Origin: Astragalus membranaceus
Taxonomy: Eukaryota; Streptophyta; Magnoliopsida; Fabales; Fabaceae
DNA: 64,000 nt
Direction of reading: 5' to 3'
Assembly (NCBI GenBank): GCA_039519185.1
Contig: CM076851.1
Coordinates: forward strand, 31,083,825 to 31,147,824
Below are positions 32,401-42,811 of this stretch, one piece after another. The notes beneath the pieces are model-generated. The model worked only from the letters and a program-made list of their open reading frames with translations, was not told the DNA's origin and did not search any database. The translations under genes were made by a program, and so were the position numbers. Position 1 is the stretch's first letter, and each line of letters opens with the position of its first letter.

Positions 32401-32526
32401 ATGGACAGCATTCTGAGGGTTCACGACAACTCCCGGAGTAGGAGTAGGTGAACTTTTTGGCAGCACAATACCAGGACTAGGAGTATGAATTTGTGGTCCC
32501 ATAGCGGATCCATTAGGTATAGTCAT
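29425..32526 (-). CDS. Gag-protease, N-terminally truncated, copy 1
   Basis: First ATG is at 32524-32526 (MTIPNGSAMGPQ); the open frame extends to 32565 across the junction at 32535/32536 into level-2 sequence, starting there with GTG and preceded by a stop. Compared with the level-1 gag, roughly 150 N-terminal residues are missing. Domains: Pro-rich start, gag domain (FDKYRGTGCPSSHLTMYVRK ... WYMQLQSSDI ... LKQYQYNMDLAPD), CAGACEGFKVVLQDLMDRY Cys-rich stretch, protease VLIDNGSSLNVMP, and G-patch GYQLGRGLGKEGQGI with GLGYCPT near the end. The frame is otherwise uninterrupted for about 1030 codons. Gag assembles the particle; the protease has the Asp-Asn-Gly form of the active site. Confidence 0.88.
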   Translation of the reverse strand: MTIPNGSAMGPQIHTPSPGIVLPKSSPTPTPGVVVNPQNAVHHMGNPAQYGGYYHSSGNYPQGHLIESTQRGDRYHLLEKRLRAVEGSGTRARDARELCLVPDVVIPPKFKAPDFDKYRGTGCPSSHLTMYVRKMAAYAHDDKVLIHYFQNSLTGASLDWYMQLQSSDIHSWKDLSEAFLKQYQYNMDLAPDRSQLQHMSKGDRESFKEYAQKWRSIAAQVKPPLTEKEMVYMFMETLPALYYDRLVGSVSSSFSDMVVIGERLEHGLRSGKIAGGFGSSSGQKKPFSNFPKKKEGETNVITEGRSPSFNSPPQTTPLSIPAQPQQTNSGYRAQNYQEKRRANFDPIPMTYTELFNHLVSKNLVNTRSMRPMQPPFPRGYNADGTCSFHSGGVGHTVEDCKAFKYVVQDLIDANWISFKPNSPSTTTNPLPGHGTPSANAVEDSVGQTMIRDVENIKTPMEDIYAELRRWGVIQKGCVCADPVCAGACEGFKVVLQDLMDRYVVRLEVVEKEENVLMLQFNDGKETRKPIEILYNPKPAQARSQPLIIEVPAPFPYEKNSAVPWKYSNLPPVENSPSASVVTNITGASGMTRSGRMYVPKVTQAESSKAVEDMVRKGKDKEVENAQKEKVAEQEKDEFLKIVRQSDYKIADQMSHTPAKISMMSLLLSSEAHRAALMKVLNGAHVAQNISVGQFDEVVGNIMAANHVTFADDELPPEGRKHNLALHISVKCGDFVLARVLIDNGSSLNVMPKSTLNKLDVDCSFMKPSSTLVRAFDGSKKEVIGEVEFPIQIGPETFYVNFQIMDISSSYSCLLGRPWIHMAGAIPSSLHQRIKFVVDDKIVVVFGEEEMLVNKPSPFRYVEAAEESLETSFQSLEIANAVFEGGKLPSPVMKLSKDEEMVAKIMMAQGYQLGRGLGKEGQGIRAPIQLKENKDRFGLGYCPTEAEKKKVAEERRGVRLAKLRGWNPEPKGIPICDLRQSFKSAGLLNPDQITAIEDGSKNEEGGVSLVRRCHADEKLKNWEAVDLPITFNSK

Positions 32527-32535
32527 GACAGGTTG

Positions 32536-33073
32536 ACATTTTTGTGAACAATGACACTCGCTCACAATCTCTCTAAGTGTTTAGGGACTAGGGAAAGTAT
32601 ACACTCAAGTTTCAACAAAATGCACATTACCATAAGCTTGTAATTTAACCAAATCTCCACTAAATAGTTCACATGCATGCAAAAGATTGGGTGTTAAGGG
32701 TTGTAATGGGGCCAGGGTGAATTCATGTAGGGTAGGAAATAAGAAAGAAGAGATAATCAAAGGGCTAAAAACAAGAAATGAATAGTAACATTTGAAACAA
32801 AATATGGAGCTCCTATCTATTTTACAATTTTGTCCAAACTCCAAGTTAATTTCACTTCCTTCTTCACTCTTTTTCTATTGAGTCGGCTCTTTTTTAGTTG
32901 CTTTTTGCCCTTGAGAAGGCTTTTTTTTTTTTTGGATTTGCCCTTTGGCGCTTTCATTCTTTTGATGTGCCTTTTCCTCCTTCTTGCTTTACTTTTTTCT
33001 CTTTTTTTTTCTTTCCAACTTTTCATTTTTCTATATTTTTCTTAGGAGGAAAAGGTACTTGTAACCACATTAG
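32536..33073 (-). repeat. Displaced level-2 segment between gag copy 1 and LTR2
   Basis: 538 bp matching 19153-19688 with two shared substitutions relative to it (GCCCTTGAG for GCTCTTGAG, TTTACTTTT for TTTAATTTT) and a longer T run (13 against 11). It stands where PBS and leader should be. Confidence 0.92.
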
Positions 33074-36000
33074 TGTTGCGCCCCGAAAAATCCGGTTAAG
33101 GATTCCTCAGTTTGACAACGTGGAAATTTTGAAGCCGCCACCAATATTTATTTTTAAAGACTAAAACATTGGAAAAAGTCTTTTGAAAAAGGCGGATGGT
33201 CTTTCGAAAACACAGAGATGTAGGTTCGGGGGTCGGTTAGGTACGGGGAAGGTATTAGCACCCCGCACCTCCTTTCTACCGAAAGGGAACCATTAACTTT
33301 GATGTGTGGCTTAGAAAAAGTTGACTTGAAATGATTTTTGTTCTACTTCCTTTCTTTTTATTTTCGTTTGAGAAACGGTTTTATTGAGAAGAAAAGTATT
33401 TTTGGTATCTTTGAGAAGCGGAACAAAACAGAGATTTTTAAAAGGGGTGCTTGACGGGTTACAACCCGCTCCTACGTACCCTCTCTGGAAGAGGGATCAA
33501 AGCTACGTAGTTCTAGGCTTTTTTTGAAAGGGTGTTTGGAAAACGGTTTAAGGGTTTTTCGCAATTGGGTGACAAAATGAAGATTTTTTAAAAGTGTGCT
33601 TGACGGGTTACGACCCGCTCCTACGTACCCTCTCTGGAAGAGGAATCAAAGCTACGTAGTTCTAGGGAATAAAACAAAGATTTTTTGAAAGAGTGCTTGA
33701 CGGGTTACGACCCGCTCCTACGTACCCTCTCTGGAAGAGGGATCAAAGCTACGTAGTTCTAGGCTTTTGGTTTTGAAAATGTTTTTGTGTTTTTGAAATA
33801 AGACTCAAGTGTTCACGAATACCAAACAAGCAATGGCTTCGAGTGGCGTTCATTACTAACTCGAAGGAAAAGAGTTGGAACCGGTAATCAAGCAAGCAAA
33901 GGCTTCGAGTGATTACAAGTAACAACGTTTTATTATCTTTTTGAAAGCATTTTGAAAAAGGGTGAGCATCAGTGATAATTATCACTAATAGCTCGTGTTG
34001 TTTTCGAAATTTGGAGTTTATTTATTTTTTAGTTAAGGTGTGGGAGCTTTCATGATAGCCAAACAAGCAAAGGCTTCGAGTGACCACCACTAATAAACTC
34101 CTCATCAGCGATCAAACAAGCAAAGGCTTCGAGTGATGGCTAATGATTTATTTAAGAAAATGCCTTAGGTTTTTTTATTGAAAAAGCATTTGATTTAATT
34201 TGAAAATTAGTTCTAAGAAAAAGATGATTTGGAAAAGGATTTCGGAAAAATAAGTAGAACATTTCAACCAACTCCGAGTCCATAACCAAAAGATGCGACA
34301 TGAATGAATGAAATACAAACACATTCACTAATCAAGCAATTATGAACGTGTTGATCACTAACTGAGATTAAACATGCCAATACAATCAAGAGATACAGTT
34401 ATTGAGGGTGCAAAGTAAAGTTCTCAAAATAATTGTGCGTGTGTGAGAAGGATTGTATTTACCCTAATGGCTCTATGCTACATCATGCATGTAGACTTAC
34501 GTCTCCATTAGGAGGTCATACAAGTGGAGAGGGGGGCACACAATCAAGTCAAGACATTTAAGTGGCATCAACAACAAAAGAATACAATTGATCATAGGCA
34601 TAAAATAGTCTAAGTTAAATGGATGAGCATGTGATCATGATGTGCTAGATTAGATAAGCATGAATGCATGTAAATGCATGAGCATTTGAGAATGAATGCA
34701 AGAATGAGTATATACAAAGATGCATGAGCATACAAGAATGCATGAGCATTTGATTAATGAATGCATGGACATGTGAGGATGAATGCAAGAATGAGTATAT
34801 ACAAAGATGCATGAGCATACAAGAATGCATGAGCATTTGATTAATGAATGCATGGACAAGTGAGGATGCATGGTTATTTAATTATGAATGGACATGTGAG
34901 AATGCAAGAAGTATAAACAAGTAAGGATGCATGAGGTACTAACAAGTGAGAGTGCAAATGAATATGCAAGAGATATGAATATATGAAAAGGCATGAAGAT
35001 TAAAACAAGAGAGTATGCAAGAGATACAAGCAAATGAGAATGCAAGAGAGTGAATAAGGTTTTATTTAAGTGCAAGTGTGTGAGAGTGTGTCATGAAAAG
35101 TGGTAAAAATTTAGTCACCTTATTCTTAGGAAATGGTGAAATGTTTTGGTGTTTTTAGAGTCTTAGGAAAAAGTGGTAAAAAGTATTTTTGGGTTGATTT
35201 TATAAAGTTGAAAAGTTATAAATGTAAACTAGAAAATGTTTTGGGTCTTTTTGTAATTTAAGAAAGGTAAAAAGTAAAGGTAAATTATTAATGAAATGGT
35301 AACTTATTTAAGTGAAGGTGGTGAATTATTTAAGTGAAGGTAAATGGTAAAAGTAAAAGGTAAAATGTTTTTTAGGGTTTTAAGTGAAAGGTAAAAAAAG
35401 GTAAGAAAAAGTTTTTTTACTATTTAGTAACACTTAAGTGAATGGTAAAAACTAAAAGGTAAAAAGTAAAAAAAACACAATTCGCAACAATTAATTTACC
35501 AAACAAGATCAAACAACAAATTTGAGTAAGTAAATTGGTCACAAAAATGGCTTTATGGCCGAAATATACATATACACAATAAGGCTCAAATTCAACAAAT
35601 TTCTTGCAACCAAATCACATCATTAGACACACACACATAAACCCTAAGATCTACACATGTATATCACACTCAAACAATCATCATTTCATCATTTATTCAA
35701 CACACAAAATCAAAGAAAATAAAAGATGATGAAACCCTAATTTAGGGACCTAAACCCGAATGCACTATTGGTCCTATATACCATTCTTATTCAACTTTGA
35801 CACATGAAATAAACAAGAAAACATGAGGATCCTAATTTCTAACCCAAGGCCGAAGCAAAAAGAAAAGGAAAACATGTTTTTATTTGGTGAAAATCACATG
35901 AACAAAGAGCAAATCACAAGAACAACACATAATCAACACATAGTCACAAGAACAATTTATTTAGTGGGTGAGATGCCAACTCTCACCCAAAACAGCCCCT

Positions 36001-37509
36001 AATCTACATTTAAATGATGTTATGAGATGCAAATATAAGTTGAAAAAGGATTTTGATGCAAGAAAGTGGATGAAAATGCAAAGGGTTTTAGGTTATACCT
36101 TAGTTCCAAGCTAAACAAGAGTAGAAATGAAGATCAAGAGTAACAAATCACCAACACTCCTCAAAAATCACCAACAACCAACACGCAACCTTGAAGGATC
36201 AGCCCCTTTGATGATGTAAATGTGGAATCAAAGATGAAAGGAAGAGGATATATGAATATGGAGTGAGTTTGAGGTGATTTAGTGGATGGAAGTTGAAGAA
36301 ATTGAGGAGGAGAATGAGGGGGAGGTTTCGACCAAGGGGAGAGGGGAGGTGTGCTAGGGTTTTTGAATGGAGAGTGAGGCCAAGAAGATGTGTGGGCTGG
36401 TCATATGAAGGTATATATAGTGCTCACTTTCATTAAGGGCTTCTAGGTCATTTTGATTTCCATTGTGCTCTAGGATTGCATCTAAATTTTGAACCAAGGG
36501 TCAAGATCAAATGTCACATGGATTAGGGGCAATTAGAAAGCACAACGTGAGGAGAGAGAGGGCTGAGGGGCGCAGCTTAAGGAGGTGAGTGAAGGATAAG
36601 CTCAATTACAAAATTGTATTTTTCCATGAAGCTTATTACAAGAGTGCCATTTTAATTCAAATGAAGGGTGAGGATTGCATTTAACACTTGAATGGAAGGC
36701 CATGATTTAAACACAATTTGCAATCAATAAAATAAATCAAAATGGGGGAAAAAGGGCTGGAATTCGCAGCCAAGGAGAGAGCATGAGTGGAATTGCAATT
36801 TGTACTATTGTACTACACTTGACCTTTCAAAATTCAAAGGGATATTCCTTATTCCCTTCTAGATAATTCTTCTAAATTCTTGCCATTTTGAGCCATATCC
36901 CATGATTCAATGATTGGGCTCTGAACTTTATGATCTCACCACTCCCAAAAATGATTCATTGACCCTACTTCAAAGGAAATGACCATTTTGCCCTTTTGTT
37001 CAAAAAACCGAATTTCATGCCAAAAATACTCCTATGATGCATAAAAAATGCACAACTCCACTCACTTGGACTCACATAAATTCCTCAAGAGATGCATAAT
37101 GGTTTTTTACTGAGAAAATATTTATTTTAGTGAAATGACCAAAATGCCCTTTTGGTCCCAAAAACCCTGATTTTGCTCTAAACTTCATTTCCACTCTAAC
37201 AATGATCCTGAGACCTTTTGGATGACTCTAAAACCCTAGAAATGCATGCATGATGAGAAAATATGTCTTTTTGGCGAAATTACCAAAATACCCTTTGAAC
37301 GAGGAAAAACCCTAGAAACCCTAGAAATGCTCTAAAGTGCTCTAAAATGCCATGCAATGCTTTTCTAACCCTAAAATGCATTATGAAACTTCTAAAATGC
37401 AAGCATGATGCTCTTCCTAACCTCTAGGATGAATGCTAAGACTTGGTTTATTTATTTTTGATTGAAAATTAGGGTTTTGACCTAGGCCGGACAAAATTGG
37501 GGTATGACA
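33074..37509 (-). repeat. LTR2 of level-3 array
   Basis: 4436 bp with the same ends as LTR1. It serves as 5' LTR of copy 1 and 3' LTR of copy 2. Contains three TACGTA modules from 33449 and the four hairpins at about 33815-34140. It shares several substitutions with LTR3 that LTR1 lacks (for example GGGTGAGCATC, GGGGCAATTAG, CAATCAATAAA). Confidence 0.93.
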
Positions 37510-37529
37510 GCTGCCCCTCTTTATTTGGA
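37510..37529 (-). promoter_or_regulatory. Polypurine tract, copy 2
   Basis: Minus strand AAAGAGGGGCAGC next to the LTR2 start. Confidence 0.8.
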
Positions 37530-39145
37530 TTTTGACAAGAAATATGAATTGCGCAGGACATATTTCGAGGCAAAATAGAAATAAAGAATTCAGAAATTAT
37601 ACCGATTTTGTCTGCTTAGGGAAACCCGAATTTTCCTCTTTTCTTTTTATATTTTTTTTTGAATAGATGGGCTTGAGAACAAACGGGGAACGGTTAACAC
37701 TTGGGGTATTAACCGAGAGAAAGAAAATGATGGACCACTCGGGATCTGAAGGAGCACTAAGGCTCTGAAGGACCACTCAGGGTCTGAAGGAGCACTAAGG
37801 CTCTGAAGGACCACTCAGGGTCTGAAGGAGCACTAAGGCTCTGAAGGACCACTCAGGGTCTGGAAGGCTGCCTAGGCCTTAATTGAAGGACCATCGTGGT
37901 CTGAAGGAGCGCTACTAGCTATGGTACTAGTAAAACGGTCTGAGGGGGCCTTTCGAGCGGCCATGGGGGGTCAAGATCAGCTCCGGAACTGATATGTTGA
38001 CCATGAAGGACGTCCGCTGTATCTTAGGCTTGACACAACTAGTCTGAAGGACCACTGGGGGTCTGAAGGACTTACCCGCAGCTCGAATACGAGGTGAAGT
38101 CTGCTTTTGAAGGGACACTTGGGTCCTGAAGGGATTCACGAATCCTGTTGATTGATTGATTGAAATGACCAATGCTGCCGCACTGGATTGAGGTACCTGC
38201 ATATGTCAGTTGATGCAAGGAATAGTGCATGGAGTATGGGTGCATGTTATGCAAAGGCATGTTATGCAGATGCATGCAATGCTATGATTTTGGTGTAATG
38301 ATGAGTGTGATGACATGCTATTCCTGACTCTTCATCTCTTTGATTTTTCTCTGGTCAGCTTTCTTTTTTCTGACTGTTTGTTTTTCTTGGTTTTTTTTTT
38401 ATTCTTTGATTAGCTTTCTTTTTTCTAATCATCTGTTTTTTTGTTTGCTCTTTTGCTCTTTTGGCTTATTTTCTTTTGCTGGTCCGTCCAACCTGTGAGA
38501 CTGAGGGATTGATTAGAATTGCGGTGGCATATGAGCCGGACGCCAATTGCTTTGCAATTTGCCATCTAAAATGGCCTGTGAGTGCAATTATTCTTTTGTG
38601 AGCTCAATTTTCTCAGCTACTTCCTTCTCTTGACTTTTAGGAATTTCGCAATGATTGTGATGTTCTATGATTTATGTGCATGTTTTACAGGTCAATGTTA
38701 TCATCATCATAAAACACTTATTTGAGCAGAAAAAGCAGAGGAATAGAAGAACAAACAGATATGAGAAAGACTGAATTTTATTGATATGGAAACCGGTCGC
38801 ACAAGAAGTTACGCCGATTGTTTATTGCATTTGAAAGTTTAAACTATAAAAAGACACGAAAAAAAAGAGAGAGGCTGATTTCTGATTGTCCGTCTCTATG
38901 GAACAGTGCCAACATTTATGTCTTGGACTTTGATCATCCTTTCATCCAAGTCTTCGGGAGAATTGTACGCCTTTCTTCACTTTCTTTGCCCAAGCTTTCT
39001 GACCCTAATTTTTGCCTGGATCGCCCTTTGCGGGTTTTCAATCCACCGGGTCGCTCTGATTTTGCCTAGGTCGCCCTTTGCGGGTTTTCAACCTAGCGAG
39101 CTAATTCTTACTTGGCTTGTCTTTCTCTTTTTTCATCTATTTCTT
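37530..39145 (-). other. 3' untranslated region, copy 2
   Basis: Same content as copy 1, including the 38-bp tandem repeat at about 37745-37862. No additional gene seen. Confidence 0.7.
37745..37862. repeat. 38-bp tandem repeat in 3' UTR, copy 2
   Basis: Same unit and copy number as in copy 1. Confidence 0.9.
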
Positions 39146-40105
39146 TTAGGCATAATACTTCTTCACTTGATCAGAATTGACTGGGTTCTTTAAATCTTCT
39201 CCATCCATATTCGTGAGTATCAGCGCTCCTCCAGAAAAGGCTTTCTTGACTACAAAGGGGCCATCATAAGTGGGTGTCCACTTCCCTCGAGGATCAGTCT
39301 GGATAGGCAAGATCTTCTTGAGCACTAAGTCTCCCTCATTGAACTCACGGCATCGGACTTTCTTGTCAAAAGCCGTTCTCATCCTTTGCTGGTATAGCTG
39401 CCCATGACACAAGGCTGTGATTCTCTTTTCCTCAATGAGATTTAGCTGATCCAGACGTGCCCGTACCCACTCTGCTTCCTCCAGCTTAGCTTCCATGATT
39501 ACTCGCAGAGAAGGTATCTCAACCTCGATAGGAAGGACTGCCTCCGTCCCATATACCAGAGAGAAAGGAGTTGCCCCAGTTGAGGTACGCACTGAAGTGC
39601 GGTAGCCATGCAGAGCAAAGGGAAGCATTTAATGCCAATCCTTGTATGTGACCACCATTTTCTGAACTATCTTCTTGATGTTCTTGTTAGCTGCTTCGAC
39701 TGCCCCATTCATCTTGGGTCGATAGGGCGAAGAATTATGATGCTGGATCTTGAACTCTGCACACAGATCCTTCATCATTTTGCTATTCAGGTTACTGCCA
39801 TTATCAGTGATGATCTTGTCAGGAAGACCATAACGGCAGATCAGATCTTTCTTCACAAATTTAGCAACCACTGAACTGGTCACACTAGAATATGAAGCAG
39901 CTTCAACCCATTTTGTGAAGTAGTCAATGGCAACCAAGATAAAGCGATGCCCGTTTGATCCTTTGGGTTCAATGGGACCAATAACATCCATCCCCCACAT
40001 TGAAAACGGCCAGGATGCAGTCAAAACATTTAATCTGGCAGGCGGCACATGGATATGATCAGCATAAATTTGACATTTGTGGCACTTTCGGACAAAAGCA
40101 GTCAC
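39146..40105 (-). pseudogene. Integrase, copy 2 (frameshift and nonsense)
   Basis: Same motifs as copy 1 (KCHKCQIY; WGMDVIGP; TDNGSN; VEAANK; C-terminal GPFVVKKAF). The in-frame TAA at 39626-39628 is shared with copy 1, so this loss predates the duplication. The frame also does not join RT-RNase H: the preceding frame ends at 40059 and the integrase frame begins around 40105, overlapping in another phase. The T run at the junction is one base shorter than in copy 1. Confidence 0.85.
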
Positions 40106-42594
40106 CTTCCATCTGCAACCAGTAATAGCCTGCCCTTAAAATCTGTCTAGCCATAGTATGCGCATTAGAATGAGTTCCGAATGAGCCCTCATGTACCTCT
40201 CTCATGATTCTTTTAGCTTCTTCTTTGGCAACACACCTTAAGAGGACTGAGTCATAATTCCTTTTGTAGAGAACCTCACCACTGAGGAAGAAATTACTTG
40301 ACAATCGCCGAAGAGTTCTCTTGTCATTCTCAGATGCCCCAGGAGGGTATTCTCTGCTGATAATGTACTGCTTGATGTCATGATACCAAGGCTTGTCATC
40401 AGGCTCTTCTTCTATGGCTGTGCAGTAATGATGCGCTGGGAGATCCCGATGCTGGATTCTGATATGAGTTAGGTTTTTGTCGCAGCTGACATTGAACATT
40501 GATGACAGAGTTGCCAAAGCATCGGCCAGTTGATTTTCATCTCTAGGGATGTGCTGGAAAGTAATTGCGTCGAAAGACTCCATCAATTCTCGCACATAAT
40601 CACAATATGGAATCAACTTAGGATCTCTGGTCTCCCAATCGCCTCTTACTTGATGAATAACCAGGGCTGAATCCCCATACACATCGAGCCTTTTAACTTT
40701 CCACTCTAAGGCTGCTTGGATCCCCAAGATACATGCTTCATATTCTGCGATGTTGTTAGTAACATAGAAGCTTAATCTAGCAGTGACTGGAACAAAACGG
40801 TTATCTGGGGATATTAACACGGCCCCAGCCCCGTGTCCCCACACATTGGATGCGCCGTCAAATATCATCCTCCACCTTTCATCTTCTGGAGACTTCCCTT
40901 CATCAAATAGTGCCATGATGTCTTCATCGGGAAAATCATACTGCATTGACTGGTAATCTTGAATTGGCTGGCATGCTAAGTACTCAGCCAGTGCACTGCC
41001 TTTGATCGCTTTCTGCGTGACATACAAGATATCATATTCTGACAACAACATCTGCCAACGAGCAATCCGTCCTGTGAGCGCTGGCTTTTCAAAAATGTAT
41101 TTGATTGGATCCATTTTAGACACCAACCAAGTTGTATGGCTCAACATGTACTGCCTTAAACGACGAGCAGCCCATGTCAAAGCACAACAAGTCTTTTCCA
41201 GCATTGAATACCTCGTCTCACAGTCAGTGAATTTCTTACTCAAGTAGTATATGGCATGCTCTTTCTTTCCAGATTCATCATGCTGCCCCAGCACACACCC
41301 CATTGAATTGTCTAGCACAGTTAGATACAAGATGAGTAGTCTCCCAGACACTGGCGGCATCAAGATTGGTGGATTCCGAAGGTACTCTTTGATTCTTTCA
41401 AAAGCTCTTTGGCAATCACCATTCCACTCTACTCTTTGGTTTTTGCACAACAGCTTAAAGAGAGGTTCGCAGGTGGCGGTCAATTGGGATATAAACCTTG
41501 AGATATAATTCAATCTCCCAAGGAAACCCCGGACCTCTTTTTCAGTCTTTGGCGCTGGCATTTCAAGGATTGCTTTGACCTTATCTGGATCAACTTCTAT
41601 CCCTTTCTGACTGACAATAAATCCCAGTAGCTTTCCGGATCTCACACCAAAGGTACATTTGGCTGGGTTTAACCTGAGCTTGAACTTCCGTAGACGTTCG
41701 AAGAGTTTTCGCAAATTAACAATGTGCTCCTCGTCAGTCTTGGATTTTGCAATCATATCATCTACATACACCTCAATTTCTTTGTGCATCATGTCATGGA
41801 ATAATGTCACCATCGCCCTCTGATAAGTTGCACCGGCATTCTTGAGCCCAAAAGGCATTACCTTGTAGCAAAATGTTCCCCAGAGTGTTATGAAGGTGGT
41901 TTTCTCCATATCTTCTGGAGCCATTTTGATCTGATTGTACCCTGAATATCCATCCATGAAGGAGAATAAAGAATGATGGGCTGTACTGTCTACCAGGATA
42001 TCAATGTGAGGTAGAGGGAAGTCATCCTTGGGACTAGCTCTGTTCAAATCCCTATAATCAACACACATCCTGACCTTGCCATCCTTTTTCGGGACAGGGA
42101 CGATATTTGCTACCCATTGAGGATACTTAGCCACTACCAGAAATCCCGCATCAAACTGCTTTTTTACCTCATCTCTGATCTTCATTGACATCTCGGGCTT
42201 CATCCTTCTCAATTTCTGCTTGACTGGTGGACACTCTGGCTTCACGGGCAATCTGTGCTCAACAATATCGGTATCTAACCCTGGCATATCCTTGTATGAC
42301 CATGCAAAAACATCAACGTATTCACGCAAGAGTTGGATCAGCTTTTTGCGTTCACCATCCCCCATGGCAGTACCGACTTTAACTTCTTTTTTATCCTCTT
42401 CCGTACCCAGATTGATTAACTCAACCGACTCTTCATGAGGCTGAATGATCTTTTCTTCCTGTTCTAGTAGTCTTATTAGTTCCGGAGGAGTTTCCCAGTT
42501 TTCTTCAACGCCCCCTTCAGTTTGGTTAATTGGATGATCAAAATCACAATATGACTTATTGGCACTGTTATTTCCAGAAACAATTACTTTCGAT
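40059..42594 (-). CDS. Reverse transcriptase and two RNase H domains, copy 2
   Basis: Identical in layout to copy 1: acidic linker, RT with DYRDLNRASPKDDFPLPH and YVDDMIAKSK, first RNase H, second archaeal-type RNase H with FDGASNVWGHGAGA and DENQLADALATLSS. The frame is unbroken through both RNase H domains and ends CFCPKVPQMSNLC in a wrong phase at the integrase zinc finger. The exon start is taken at the predicted acceptor 42594. An intact RT-RNase H without an in-frame integrase could not complete a cycle by itself. Confidence 0.9.
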
Positions 42595-42811
42595 CTGCGT
42601 ACGTATAAGCAGAGAGTAGAATGAAAAGCGGAACAAACAAAATAAAGTGAAAAGAAAGAGAAAATAAATGAAGACAAAGAAATTTTATTGATGGAATTCA
42701 AAACAAGTGTTTTTATTGATGATGATGTCACTGAACATAAAAACATGCATGCCCTAACAAACTATCCTGAAGCCTTGGGCAGAGCTAAAGGAATGCATCA
42801 CAAATCATTAC
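42595..42811 (-). other. Probable intron, copy 2
   Basis: GTAATG donor at 42811 and TACGCAG acceptor ending at 42595, 217 bp, phase preserved. Confidence 0.75.

Noticed and set aside
32536..33073. The 538-bp segment as the true leader and PBS of the level-3 element
   Set aside because: It ends in ATTAG, which matches the target duplication after LTR3; the first copy is continuous with level-2 sequence; and the sequence next to the LTR (CTAATGTGG on the sense strand) is not a tRNA-complementary PBS starting with TGG at the usual offset.
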